The notes: a model not told the origin generated them from the sequence alone. Positions 22,701 through 47,500 are shown, counted from the stretch's first letter. The stretch: DNA of 64,000 nt from Ephydatia muelleri (GCA_013339895.1 JABACO010000002.1:17454171-17518170); one strand, 5' to 3'. Numbers and translations: made by a program.

Positions 22701-25700
22701 ATTTGGAGTGAGAGTTTATATCTCATGTAATCACTTTTCAGCTCAACCTATCACAGGAGGTGGCTGGGCAGTATGGGCTGAACAGAGACCAGACCACAGC
22801 ACTGGGGAAGTGTGCAGAGATGTTCTCCTCTTCCCACGAGGGACCACCTCTGCTCCTTATCCATGGTTAGTCCTCCTCCCCCCTCCCAGAGCCCCATGGT
22901 AGCTAGGTGACCAGCCCCTCCCTTCATGTGTCAACCTTCCATCTCCTCCCTCCTCCCTCCCTCCTCCCTCCCTCCTCCCTCCCTCCTCCTCCTCCTCCCT
23001 CCTCCCTCCCCTTCCTCTCCCTCCTCCTCCTCTCTCCTTTTCAAACTATCTGTTGTTTCCAGGTGTCTTTGGTTCAGGTAAAACACACCTCCTTAGTGTG
23101 ATGGTCCTCTTTCTGCTCAAACTATTTGGTGAGAGTGGAGTGAGAGAGGGAGACACCAGTGCTAAGATTCTCATCACTTCTACAACCAACGTGGCAGTGG
23201 ACAGAATACTGACAGGGTGAGCTCATCATTCCATGCTAGCACAATTAGCAAGTGTTTGACACTTCATGCAAAGGCACTGACCTTAGGGCTTTGCTTGCTA
23301 TGTGACATTTGGGTGACCTTTTAGGGCTGTTGCTTTGGCTGAGCTTAGAAAGCAAGTGAAGACATGACTGGGGGAATGACTCGATGGGTGGCTGGGACAT
23401 GACTGGGGGAATGACTCGATGGGTGGCTGGGATATGACTGGGGGAATGACTCGATGGGTGGCTGGGATATGACTGGGGGAATGACTCGATGGGTGGCTGG
23501 GACATGACTGGGGAATGACTCGATGGGTGGCTGGGATATGACTGGGGGAATGACTCGATGGGTGGCTGGGATATGACTGGGGGAATGACTCGATGGGTGG
23601 CTGGGATATGACTGGGGGAATGACTCGATGGGTGGCTGGGACATGACTGGGGGAATAACTCGATGGGTGGTAATCAATGCTTACAGCATGATGGATCACA
23701 AGGGATGCAAAGTTTTATAGAAGTTACAGGAGACAGGTGAAGAGACAACTGTGATGGGTGTGTGTATGTTGAGGGTGTGATGGGTGTGTGTATGTTGAGG
23801 GTGTGATGGGTGTGTGTATGTTGAGGGTGTGAGTGTGTGTATGTTGAGGGTGTGATGAGTGTGTGTATGTTGAGGTGTGATGAGTGTGTGTTGTTGAGGT
23901 GTGATGGGTGTGTGTATGTTGAGGGTGTGATGAGTGTGTTTGTTGAGGTGTGATGAGTGTGTGTTGTTGAGGGTGTGCTGTGTGGTTGTTGAGGTGTGAT
24001 GCGTGTGTGTATGTTGAGGGTGTGCTGCGTGTGTGTATGTTGCGGGTGTGCTGTGGTGTTGTTGAGGGTGTGATGAGTGTGTATATGTTGAGGGTGTGAT
24101 GAGTGTGTTTACAACTTGTCTCTTCGTGGGCCCTAGTCTCTTGGACCAAGGGTTTGAAGGATTTGTGCGAGTTGGAAGTGTCAAGAAAATAGCAAAAAGG
24201 ATCCTCCCACTAAGGTGTGTTCTAATTTGGGTTAGATTTGTTATCTTGACATGGAATTAGTTATCTTAACTTGAGTTTAGGTTTAGTTATCTTGACATTG
24301 AGTTAGTTAAAGTATCTAAGTTATCTTGACATGGGTTAGTTTAGTTATCCCTTAACATAGATTTGGAGGTGTGTCCTAACATGGAGTTATGTTAGTTGCT
24401 ATGGTAGCATACACAGCAATGGTGGGGACAGTCAAGAGCTAAGTGAACTTCAAGAGATGATGAAAAGCAATCTGACCCCACAGGAGAAAATGTAGGTATG
24501 GCACACACACACACACACATGTATACCTTGCGTACACACACATGTATGTTTGTTTGCCATAAAAGGGTCGTCAATACCTTGTCATCTAGGGTTTTAAATG
24601 TTTTGTCATGAGTTACAATACCTTGTCATCAAGGGGTTAAAATGTTTTGTCATAAGGGGTTACAATTCCTTGTCATCAAGGAGTTAAAATGTTTTGTCAT
24701 AAGGGGTTACAATACCTTGTCATCAAGGGGTTAAAATGCCTATCTTCTTCAGTTACGTGAGAAAGAGCATTGAGCAACACAAGAGAGGAGTCAACAGAAA
24801 GGTACTGGGGAGGAGGTATATGGCTGGGGAGGAGGTATATGGCTGGGGAGGAGGTATATGACTGGGGAGGAGGTATATGACTGGGGAGGAGGTATGACTG
24901 GGGAGGAGGTATGACTGGGGAGGGGGAAAGAGGTGTTCGTCCATCAAAAGAGTTGATTGTCTTGATGGCTTTCTTCTCATCAGCCTCCATTCTTTTTACC
25001 TCAAATGAACCATCATGGGATTAAACTTCACACCTTTGGTTGCCATAATTTAATTAGTTTTATTTGTTGTCCACTTGGTGTGTTAGTTCCCATGTCAACA
25101 GAGAAATATCTGTTGGTGTTTCTCACACTCCCGGGGAGGCATAGCATGAGTGTTGGATGTTTTTTGGTTTCCATAGCAGCATAATAGGGCTGCTTCAATT
25201 GGACAGGACTGGGGAGGAGAAAGACTGTTGATGTATATGTTACCTCTACCTCCTGCTCTAATGAAAGCCCACCTACCTACTTTAGAGGCTGTCGTCTGTT
25301 ATGGTGGTGGGTGTGACCACTGCAGCCTGTTCATTCTCTCTCCTGGAGGGTATGAGGTTTCCTGTGCTCCTTCTTGATGAATGCAGCCAAATGACTGAAG
25401 TGGCAAGCCTTATCCCCATGGCTAGGTGTGTGTATGTGTGTGTGTGTCTGTGTGTGTGTGTGCGTCTGTGTGTGTGTGTGTGCGTGTCTGTGTGCGTGTG
25501 TGTGTGTGTGTGTGCACGCTTGTGTGTGTGTGCATGTGTGTGTGTGCGTGCGTGTGCACGCGTGTGTGTGTGCATGTGTGTGTGTGTGTGCACGCTTGTG
25601 TGTGTGTGCATGTGTGTGTGTGCGTGCGTGTGCACGCGTGTGTGTGTGCATGTGTGTGTGTGTGTGCATGCGACGTGTGTGTGTGCACGCGTGTGTGTGT

Positions 25701-26395
25701 GTGCACGCGACATGTGTGTGTATGCACGCATGTGTGTGTGTGTGCACGCGTGTGTGCATGTGTGCGTGTGTGCATGTGTGTGTGTGTGCATGTGTGTGCA
25801 TATGTGTGTGTATGCAGTGTTTCATAACATCGGTTGGGGGGGTGAGTGGACACGTTTGACAATCAAATACATGTAGTAGGGTACAGAGGCTATATGATTG
25901 CATGCATGGACCTCTTGTATTGGAGCACATCACCTGCATGCATGGACCTCTTGTATTGGAGCACATCACCTGCTACATGGACCTCTTGTATTGGAGCACA
26001 TCACCTGCTACATGGACCTCTTGTATTGGAGCACATCACCTGCTACATGGACCTCTTGTATTGGAGCACATCACCTGCTACATGGATAACAATACACAGC
26101 TTCAGGCTTAGAGTAGACAACGTTTAATGCTATTCTGTTTTTAAATCAGTGCAAATTTATTTTGTTGCTACAAAGCTATCTTCACTGCACGATACGCTAC
26201 TGCATGTCATAATATTATTCAATGCACCAGTCCTGCAAGCCTAGTGAAATGCAAGAGTACAGTATAAGGCGTGTCATCTGAAGCATCATCATATTCTGAC
26301 CTAGATGTGTGGATCAAAAGAGTACTAGAATGCTGTTTAGCTTAAAACTCTTCATTCAAACTTCTGGGGAATGCGTGATGAAACGATGTATGTGT

Positions 26396-26481
<86 letters not shown>

Positions 26482-26706
26482 ATGCGTGCGTGCGTGTGTG
26501 TGTGTGTGTGTGCATGTGTGTGTGTTTTGTGTGTGTGTGTGTGTTTTGTGTGTGTGTGTGTGTGATGGTAAGCCTGATCTCTATGGTTAGGTGTGTGATG
26601 TGTGTGTGATGGTAAGCCTGATCTCTATGGTTAGGTGTGTGATGTGAGTGTGATGGTAAGCCTGATCTCTATGGTTAGGAGGGTGATGTGAGTACAGTGT
26701 AGGTAT
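19757..26706. repeat. Right copy of the 6.9-kb near-identical segment (contig start)
   Basis: It starts with ATATTCATTACTGTCTCATT, the same as position 11901. Its end at 26706 matches the last base before the gap, and unique sequence continues beyond it. It is 6950 bases against 6856 on the left, the difference lying mostly in repeats. Confidence 0.9.
22233..25425 (+). CDS. ZGRF1: ZGRF1-type gene, helicase motifs I to II, intact right-contig copy
   Basis: Exons 22233-22351, possibly 22527-22556, 22742-22865, 23063-23216, 24137-24214, 24417-24491, 24753-24801 and 25286-25425 join in frame (end phases 0, 0, 1, 2, 2, 2, 0, 2). In order they give HIGNASSEL, the segment before motif [10 protein letters not shown] (motif I), [12 protein letters not shown] (Ia), [34 protein letters not shown], and [18 protein letters not shown] leading to LLLDECSQ (motif II). 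This is the SF1 UPF1-like helicase core. Vertebrate ZGRF1 is a 5'-to-3' DNA helicase that works with RAD51 in recombination and crosslink repair. One substitution changes R to K relative to the left copy (MMRSN against MMKSN). The 30-nt exon 22527-22556 is supported only by splice sites and phase. Confidence 0.8.
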
Positions 26707-26773
26707 GGGGATGGGCTTATATGTGTGTATGCATGTGGCTTTAGTATGTGTTCTTATCCCATGTCCACAACAG

Positions 26774-32823
<6,050 letters not shown>

Positions 32824-34480
32824 TGTAATGCAGACAGAGTCACTGCCGTGATTATGCCTGAAGTCACATGAGTGTACTTGCACAGTCACATGATTTTCCC
32901 TGTATTGGATTTTGCCACATGAGATTCTTCCTTATACACATGGACACATAATAGTGACATCTTGACCTTCATTACTGCACCTCCAGCAGTTCACCTGGGG
33001 TCCACACTAATGACAACTTCACTGGTTAGGGGTCTTTACTGATCACCTAGGGTCCTCACTGATGTCTTTTGTGGTTAAGGTCCTGACTGATGACACTTCC
33101 AGTGATTGAGGTCCTGCCTTGATGACACATTCACTGGTTAGGGGTGACACCTTTAGTAATTGGGTCCTCACTGAAGACATATCAGTGATTAGGTTCTAGC
33201 TAGATGGTATTTACTCCTTGAATGTTTCAAAACTGTTGGAGTCCCACAGTAAGTGTTCAATATCATATAAAATAGCCCTCAGTAACTCTTGCTACAGAGA
33301 GGCAAGTCAAAACCATTCTGCGGCAAGAGCATGTGATAACAACCCACGGAATGCGGTGGTTTGGTACCGGTTGTAAGCAATACCACGATTCTAGTGTGCA
33401 TTGCGTTCCCGAAGCACAACTTACGTGGGCGCTCGCTGGCCGCGGGAATGCACGCTTAACAAGCTGCATCTGAGCACTGCGCGTAAACAGGGTAGCAGTT
33501 TGAGCATTACGTCAGACCAACAATTAACAGTGTTAATATCAACTGCTGTATGCTTTCTATATCAGATTACTAACTGAGCGGTGTTGATTACCAATTCGTA
33601 ACACAATGTGTCGTATCAATGTCAATTATCGCTTTTCTACAGGGGGCATAATTATGCACATATCTTCACATTCGAAGCGAATTTTTTGCTATCTCATCCG
33701 GACAGCCGTTGTCACCTGGGCGAGATGGCATATGTCACTAGAAGCCCCACAAATTGTTCGCACTGCGCTACAGTTGATACAATAACGAGGCTGCATGATT
33801 CTTGTGGTTGCGGTTTCCTAGGGGACGATATGTGAATAGCTGCATGTTACAACAGCTGGACCACAAGGCGTAGTCTGGTCGTGTACCTCTCTCAGACCCA
33901 ATGCTTTGTGTGTACTTTCACGACGAAGCCATGTTGCATTCATCTTCCCAACCTAAATGATAGCTTCAATGGTGAGAACATCGCGTGCATCCCACAGCGA
34001 TTGCTTTGTTCATCAATTTCTCCCGTAGGATGTTTTGGGGTGGTTACCATGTCAATATGTAAGTGTGGTTGTTCGTGAAGCATGTTCCTTCTCACATCCG
34101 TTGTGACCGGTACGCTTGAGGAGATGACGCGTTGATCCACACAGCAGAGGGACGCGCTGACAATAAAATCTACACGGCTAACGTATTTCGCATGTGTCTG
34201 CGAACCCTGATGACGTTGGTTCGGGTCGAAGGCGGGAGAATGGCTGCGTTACAATCTGCAGCTTTGGGTGTAAAATATGTCTATAGCAGCAGCCGCACAC
34301 AGGCCACGCTGCAGCAATAAATAGTCGGTATGCATCGGGTAGTACGCGGAGGGAGAGGGACGGTCCAAATCCAATGCAGATTGCACAGGTACCGCAAAAA
34401 GAAGAAAAAAAAGAAAAAAAAAAATGCGAGTGTAAGATCTCCCTAGACGGTGCGCGTCACTTCCGCATGCGTGCATTTGA
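32824..34480. other. Intergenic, no supported gene
   Basis: It contains a pyrimidine-rich patch ending the ZGRF1-type intron, degenerate repeats of CACTGGTTAGGGGT type (about 32985-33190) and unique sequence from 33200. Open frames at 33608-33835 and 34132-34320 show no recognisable domain or signal peptide. The last few hundred bases probably carry the promoter of the TGF-beta-type gene. Confidence 0.5.
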
Positions 34481-34485
34481 AATAC

Positions 34486-34493
34486 TATATAAA
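34486..34493 (+). promoter_or_regulatory. TATA box of the TGF-beta-type gene
   Basis: TATATAAA lies 54-61 bases upstream of the predicted ATG at 34547. A normal TATA-to-start spacing would put transcription initiation near 34518 and leave a 5' leader of about 30 bases. Confidence 0.6.
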
Positions 34494-34546
34494 GCCGCTA
34501 CACCGCCAGAAGGAACCCAAGGCGCTATTACCTACTTCCAGAAGGC

Positions 34547-35868
34547 ATGTCAGCAGATCACCTGAGCTCGACATTTGCCAGGTCGCAGACTCTGCGTCCT
34601 GTAAGCCTCCACAACGTAGCGGCGAGCTTCTCCGGTCTCCTCAGGATACTGATTCTGCTCGCTTGCGCGCACCTTTCGTCGCAGCTGCCCGCCTCTTCAA
34701 GGTCGTACGACAGCAGCAGTTCATTACGTGACGTCCGCCAGACTGTGGACGGCCAAGATGCAGTGAACGCATCCAAGTTTATCTTGAACGTGTATAATGA
34801 CATCGTCTCCAGACCCACAACCGCTGCAAACGACCTGCTCCCCAACATTGTTCGATCGATCAATTCCATACAGGGTGCGTCCAACTAGTGGAGCGTGTGC
34901 GTTTCTGTTTTTCTTTGAACGCGAGTTTAAAGCCTCAGGGGTACTAATTATGTCATTACCCAATTTACTAACCCATAATTGTTCTATATCTCTTTCTAGG
35001 CAGCAGCTGTGACGAATTTAACTTCAATTTGGCTTCGATCAACAGCCGCGAGGTGGTGTATCGCTCCGACCTGCGGATCACGCTGAGATTCAACCGCCGG
35101 TCCAGCGGGATATGGCCCATCCCCTTGTTCTATGCTGTCCAGACCTTGGATTCGACGGCGGTGTTCGGGTGGAGCTCCGTAACGAACATCAGTGGCGATG
35201 GCTACACCTTGGTCATCAACGTGGATCAGGTGATCAGCGGGTGGGTGTTCAGTCTGGACTCCAGCCCTGTGAAAGTCAAAGGGTTCAGGCTGCTGTTCTT
35301 CAACACGTACTCTGTCGACTCCAAAATAAACACGTGCGGCAGCTCGTCCCCAGTCACTCTGGTCCCGAGCGCCACGGACGATCGTCCCGCCCTCGTGGTG
35401 TACTCACGTGATCCGGACGCGAACAAGGTAGCCGCCCAGGCGCTGTTCAAAAGCCTATCATCCGATTCGGCGACGTTCCGAAGGGGGGTCGATATTAGAC
35501 AAGTCCGTGGTAGCGTGACCACGCCATTTTGTGGTTTGAATCAGATAATGATCCCGGCAGCCACACTGAACTCCATATCACTTCTTCCCAATCAGACGAT
35601 CGTTTTCCCGTCTTCGTTCGACGGAGGAATATGCGGAGGGGCATGTACCGGAGCATATCCGGACAACTCGTCCCCCACAATTAGCCTCATAGCCCATTTC
35701 GTAACGAGGAGTGTCTCGACAGGTTACAAGCAGTGCTGCGTCCCCATCCAGTTTGCTGCACAGACCTTTCTCGGTACGCCTCTGGGGAACAGCGGGGGCG
35801 TTACCACGGTTACCACCCTAGACAATATGAGAGTGACGAAGTGTTCCTGTGTCGATGTCATGAACTAA
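34547..35868 (+). CDS. TGF-beta-superfamily secreted ligand (two exons)
   Basis: Exons 34547-34874 and 35000-35868 join in phase 1 (ATACAG G|GTGCGT ... TTTCTAG|GC) to give 398 residues. The C-terminus has the seven-cysteine cystine knot of the superfamily: C287, C321-GGA-C325, C355-C356 followed by VP, and C391-S-C393 close to the end. A hydrophobic stretch LLRILILLACAHL at about residues 31-43 is the likely secretion signal, after an unusually long leader. The prodomain follows. The best processing site is R276-Q-V-R279, a minimal RxxR furin motif, which would release a mature ligand of 119 residues. The ligand would signal extracellularly through type I/II serine-threonine kinase receptors to SMADs. 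It is divergent, so it cannot be assigned to the BMP, activin or TGF-beta branch. ATTAAA at 36114-36119 is a candidate polyadenylation signal. Confidence 0.88.
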
Positions 35869-37503
35869 CCACACCCACCACAACATACATGCACGTGCCT
35901 CGCGACGGGCTCTTGTTTACTGGACAGTGCGACATTCACTTAAAACCTCCATTCCTTCAATCTATGTGCTTCGTGTGTTTGTTGTTTCTTTGACTTCTGT
36001 GGACAGTGACACCCCCTCCCCCACCTCCTCCCACCACCACCAGCAACAGCTGATTGTCGTCGTTTTTGTGCCAAATGTGTACCTATTGTAATATATGTGA
36101 AAAACTGTATTTTATTAAAAATCAATAGCAGATATGTCCTTATTTGATCACTTTGATTTTTTATTGAGTGAAGGACAAACCTACTGCTATTAACCAACAA
36201 TGATTTGCCAGCCCCTCCCACTGGTCGTGCAAGTACCTCTTATCTGAATGTGGGCTTCACTGCCTTATCAAGTGATTATTTTTCTGGCACAGATATTTGG
36301 TTGCGAGCTGTATTTTTGCCTTTCTACTGTCCCAATTGGAAGTAATGTAACCCACCCCTTCTCTCCCCTCCCTCCTCTCCCCTTCTCTCCCCTCCCCTTC
36401 TCTCCCCTCCCTCCTCTCCCCTTCACTCCCCTTCTCTCCCCTCCCTCCTCTCCCCTCCCCTTCACTCCCCTTCTCTCCCCTCCCTTCTCACTCCTACATC
36501 CCTCCTCACTGTTCCATTGGTTGGTACAAAAACAAATACATGTTTGTTAGCTTGTCAGGTGGCAACAGGTCTGTAGACATTCCAGCAGCAATGCAACACA
36601 ACACAGCGTTCTGCACACAGGGGGAAAAAAAACACATACAAACATTTCTAATTGTCACATGCATCTTCTTACATTTGTGATGCTCTGTGTGTGTGGCTAT
36701 TATGTGTGTGTGTGTGTGGGTGTTATGTGTGTGAGTGTTATGTGTGTGGGTGCTATGTGTGTGAGTATTATGGGATGATGTCATAAGAGTGTGAAAGTGA
36801 GTCTAACGCAATCCTAGTATAAGCTATAATTGGTTGCCATGCTACAAGTAAATGTTCTTGGATAAGCATTGACCACCACAGCCTGTGTCCAGATGCAGAA
36901 AGCAGTTGAACAGCTATAAAGCATGGCTTCATGTTCAACCCTTGCAAATTAACTATTGTCACCCCTCCCCCATCACCCCCCTCCCCTGTCACCCCCTCCC
37001 CATCACCCCCTCCCCCGTCACCCCCTCCCCTGTCACCCCCTCCCCCATCAGACCCTCCCCTGTCACCCCCTCCCCATCACCTCCTCCCCATCACCCCCTC
37101 CCTCGTCACCCCCTCCCCTGTCACCCCCTCCCCCATCACCCCCCTCCCCTGTCACCCCTTCCCCCATCACCGCCCACCCCAACCATCCACTCTTCTTTTC
37201 CCTCCCTTCCCTCATCCTCATTGACTGGATCATTCTAATTAGCGCACTTGCACAGGTTGTGGATCCTTGCTGTCGTGGGAACATATGCGGAGTGATAAAC
37301 ATGATGACAGATTCCTCAGAGAGAGACCATCCCAGGTGATACATTTCAACCATCAGTAAACATCCTTGACCAATGTTCAGTAAACATGCTTCTTTACAAC
37401 TATTGAAGGGTATCATGTCATTAAACACTTTCTTCCTGGTACTGATAATAATAATAATAATGCGCAGCATGTGTTGTGGTGATGTAATGACTGGTCCTCA
37501 GAC
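35869..37503. other. Intergenic between convergent genes, repeat-rich
   Basis: It contains the TGF-beta-type 3' UTR, CCTCCCCTTCTCTCC repeats at 36360-36490, GTGTGTGGGTGTTATG repeats at 36690-36775 and a CCCCTCCCCTGTCA / CCCCTCCCCATCA repeat at 36958-37175. A possible short exon, 37256-37336, has a good acceptor (TTGCACAG) but encodes only about 26 residues before a stop and resembles nothing I know. Confidence 0.6.
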
Positions 37504-43889
<6,386 letters not shown>

Positions 43890-43899
43890 GGTTGTACAC

Positions 43900-43913
43900 G
43901 TTGCTATGGCACC
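43900..43913 (-). promoter_or_regulatory. RFX X-box-like site upstream of CFAP299
   Basis: On the minus strand the sequence is GGTGCCATAGCAAC, one mismatch from the X-box RYYNYYATRRNRAC (second base G instead of Y). It ends 11 bases upstream of the chosen CFAP299 ATG. RFX factors control ciliary genes in animals. Confidence 0.4.
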
Positions 43914-44574
43914 CATCAACAACCACAAATTTGCATACATAATTTATATTGTTACTTGAAACTTAGTTGTTAAGCTACTTTTATACGTGACTTGAGTGAT
44001 ATCAGAGTTATGGTACATCCTCGTAATGGCTGTGTTCGCCTAATTGTCAAGCGACTATATGTATAACCGTGTGTATCTATCAGTGATGCTTCTGACTATC
44101 GCACTACTGGCAACGTCACGTGACTACTATGTCCATGAAGAGTGAGCGATGAATCGACATTTCTGTCCTCTATTGCTTGACCATGTCCATACTGCATAGA
44201 TCTGTGGGTACGGTACGGTATTGTAATCGTAATTTGATACTCAAATGATGGTATCATGAAAGCTGCTCACATAGCGAGACATGTATGACAATAGTTACTA
44301 GTATTTTGATGTTTGTGTTGGGACTCCATGCCTACCACACCAGTAGGGTAGACAGTCGAGTCACAAATTTTATACATATCCCGTTACATGAATGAATGTA
44401 CAATATTTCAAGTTTTGTGTTGCAAAATTAATATTTTCAACGCAAGTATTTGTACTTTGCCTGGATGCAATCAGAAGTTGTGTGTCATGCAAACAACACT
44501 GACATTTTGTCAAATAAAAAAACCCAAGTAATTCAAACTAAACAGAATGCAGCAAAACATCCCTGCTGGAAATG
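43914..44574. other. Intergenic between CFAP299 and the coiled-coil gene
   Basis: About 660 bases of unique AT-rich sequence between the start of CFAP299 and the end of the upstream gene on the same strand. No open frame with recognisable similarity. It should hold the CFAP299 promoter and the coiled-coil gene 3' UTR. Confidence 0.55.
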
Positions 44575-47500
44575 CTACTGCAACGCTGGAGCTCCTAGGA
44601 AACAGGAAAGATTGGCAAACTGGTGAAAACCACACCTCCTGAGATTAGAACCACGCCCCCTTTGTACCTTCTTCTCTTCTGCTAGCATGTGCTTGTCCTC
44701 ACTGGTCTTCAGCCTGTGGACTACAATGGACCTCACACCTTCCTCACATCTGTTTGCAGCCTAAGGGAAAGGGAGGAGGTGGAGGGAGGAGGGAGGAGGA
44801 GGAAGGAGGAGGAGGAGAGGGAGAGGTGGAAGAGGGAGGAAGAGAGGTGGAGGAGGGAGGAGGAGAGGTGGAGGGAGGAGGGAGGAGGAGAGGTGGAGGA
44901 GGGAGGAGGAGAGGTGGAGGAGGGAGGAGGAGAGGGGGAGGAGGGAGGAGAGGTGGAGGAGGGAGGAGAGGGGAGGAGGGAGGAGGAGAGGTGGAGGAGG
45001 GAGGAGGAGAGGTGGAGGAGGAGAGGTGGAGGAGGGAGGAGGAAAGGGGAGGAGGGAGGAGGAGAGGGGGAGGAGGAGAGGTGGAGGAAGAGAGGTGGAG
45101 GAGGAGGAGAGGTGGAGGAGGAGGGGAGGGTGGAGGAGGAGAGGTGGAGGAGGAGAGGTGGAGGAGGAGAGGTGGAGGAGGAGAGGTGGAGGAGGAGGAG
45201 AGGTGGAGGAGGAGAGGTGGAGGAGGAGAGGTGGAGGAGGAGAGGTGGAGGAGGAGAGGTGGAGGAGGAGAGGTGGAGGAGGAGAGGTGGAGGAGGAGAG
45301 GTGGAGGAGGAGAGGTGGAGGAGGAGAGGTGAGGAGGAGAGGTGGAGGAGGAAGGGAGAGGTGGAGGAGGAGAGGTGGAGGGGGAGGAGAGGTGGAGGAG
45401 GGAGGAGAGGTGGAGGAGGGAGGAGAGGTGGAGGAGGGAGGAGAGGTGGAGGAGGGAGGAGGAGAGGTGGAGGAGAGGTGGAGGGAGGAGGAGAGGTGGA
45501 GGAGGGAGGAGGAGAGGTGGAGGAGGTGGAAGGGAGAGTAAAGGGGGAAAGTGATAGAGCCAAGGGAGCCACCAATAACCTTGCTTAATTCTGCTGCTTC
45601 CCTCTGTATCTTTTGTTGGAGCTTCATTTCAGCCTGCTTGGCCTGCACTACTGCAGTCTGCAGTCAGGGTCAGAGGCCAAAGGTCAGAGGTCAAAGGTTG
45701 GGTGACCTCTGCTCAGCTCACCTTAAGCTGCTTGGCATTCTCTCTGGTGATGCTCTCCAAGTCTTCCTGCAGCTTATGCAGTGCCTGTTCCTTCTTGGTC
45801 TTGTGAGCCTCTGCCTCCTTCACCTGTCTGTACATGGAGTGCTCAATACTCTCCTGTTGGGCCACCACACGCTGGTGTGAGGGGGAGGAGGGAGGTGTGT
45901 GAGGTTTGGAGTAGGTGTGAAAGGGGAGGATGTGTGTGAGGGGTGTGTGTGAAGGAGGAGGAAGGTATGTGAGGAAGGTATGGAAAGATTATAAATACCA
46001 AACTGCACACACTCATCTGAATGACCACCTCCCTCCCATAGTATCCTCCACCTCCCTTACCACCAGTTGCTTGATCCTCCACCTCCCTTACCACCAGTTG
46101 CTTGATCCCCACCTCCCTTACCACCAGTTGCTTGATCCTCCACCTCCCTTACCACCAGTTGCTTGATCCCCCACCTCCCTTACCACCAGTTGCTTGATCC
46201 CCACCTCGCTTACCACCAGTTGCTTGATCCTGTCCTCGTGAGCTCTCTTTCTTGCCTCACTCTCTCTGCTCATCTTCCTCCTCTCCCACTCCTCCATTTC
46301 GCGAGTGTTCTTGTAGTGTCTCTTCCTCTGAAACTCCTCCAGCTGGCCACGCCTCTTTGACTCTGCTGCCTGTGGGGGAGTGGCAAATGGAGGTGTGACC
46401 ATATGGGCGTGGCTACTGCCGCAATAAATGCACATAACAGCATGCATTGCTGTACAGGGTCAGAATTGTGATGGAGGTGGATTGCAATATAGAGTATAGA
46501 TAGGAGTCATTTAGAGCTGACAGTATTGGGAGGTGATCAGGGACCCACTAGAGCATTGGGAGGTGACCAGTGACCCACTAGAGCATTGGGAGGTGACCAA
46601 TGACCCACTAGAGCATTGGGAGGTGACCAATGACCCACTAGAGCATTGGGAGGTGACCAGTGACCCACTAGAGCATTGGGAGGTGACCAATGACCCACTA
46701 GAGCATTGGGAGGTGACCAATGACCCACTAGAGCATTGAGAGGTGATCAGTGATCCACTAGAGCATTGGGAGGTGATCAGTGACCCACTAGAGCATTGAG
46801 AGGTGACCAATGACCCACTAGAGCATTGAGAGGTGATCAGTGATCCACTAGAGCATTGAGAGGTGATCAGTGACCCACTAGAGCATTGAGAGGTGACCAA
46901 TGACCCACTAGAGCATTGGGAGGTGACCAATGACCCACTAGAGCATTGAGAGGTGATCAGTGATCCACTAGAGCAGTGGGAGGTGATCAGTGACCCACTA
47001 GAGCATTGAGAGGTGACCAATGACCCACTAGAGCATTGAGAGGTGATCAGTGATCCACTAGAGCATTGAGAGGTGATCAGTGACCCACTAGAGCATTGAG
47101 AGGTGACCAATGACCCACTAGAGCATTGAGAGGTGATCAGTGACCCACTAGAGCATTGGGAGGTGACCAGTGATCCACTAGAGCATTGGGAGGTGACCAA
47201 TGACCCACTAGAGCATTGAGAGGTGACCAATGACCCACTAGAGCATTGAGAGGTGATCAGTGACCCACTAGAGCATTGGGAGGTGACTAGTGACCCACTA
47301 GAGCATTGGGAGGTGACCAGTGACCCACTAGAGCAGGTTGTTAGACTGTGTATGCAATAGCAATACTTGGCCGTCATCCCTCCCTCCTCCTCCTCCTCCT
47401 CCCCCTTGGGGGAATGTGTGCACCTGACAGAATTCTGCAAAGCCCTCTGGGCCACACCCACCTGAAGCCTGGCCTGCACCTCGTGCCCAGTCCTATCCGC

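Noticed and set aside
11901..26706. True tandem duplication or intragenic repeat of the helicase gene
   Set aside because: Boundaries coincide with the N gap on both sides and the frameshifts are complementary, as expected for overlapping contigs.
37256..37339. Short plus-strand exon-like stretch VVDPCCRGNICG
   Set aside because: Good acceptor but a stop after about 26 residues, no partner exons and no recognisable family.
46521..47337. Regular 30-bp direct repeats suggesting a CRISPR array
   Set aside because: Units are head-to-tail with no unique spacers, no cas genes, and they lie in an intron of an animal gene.
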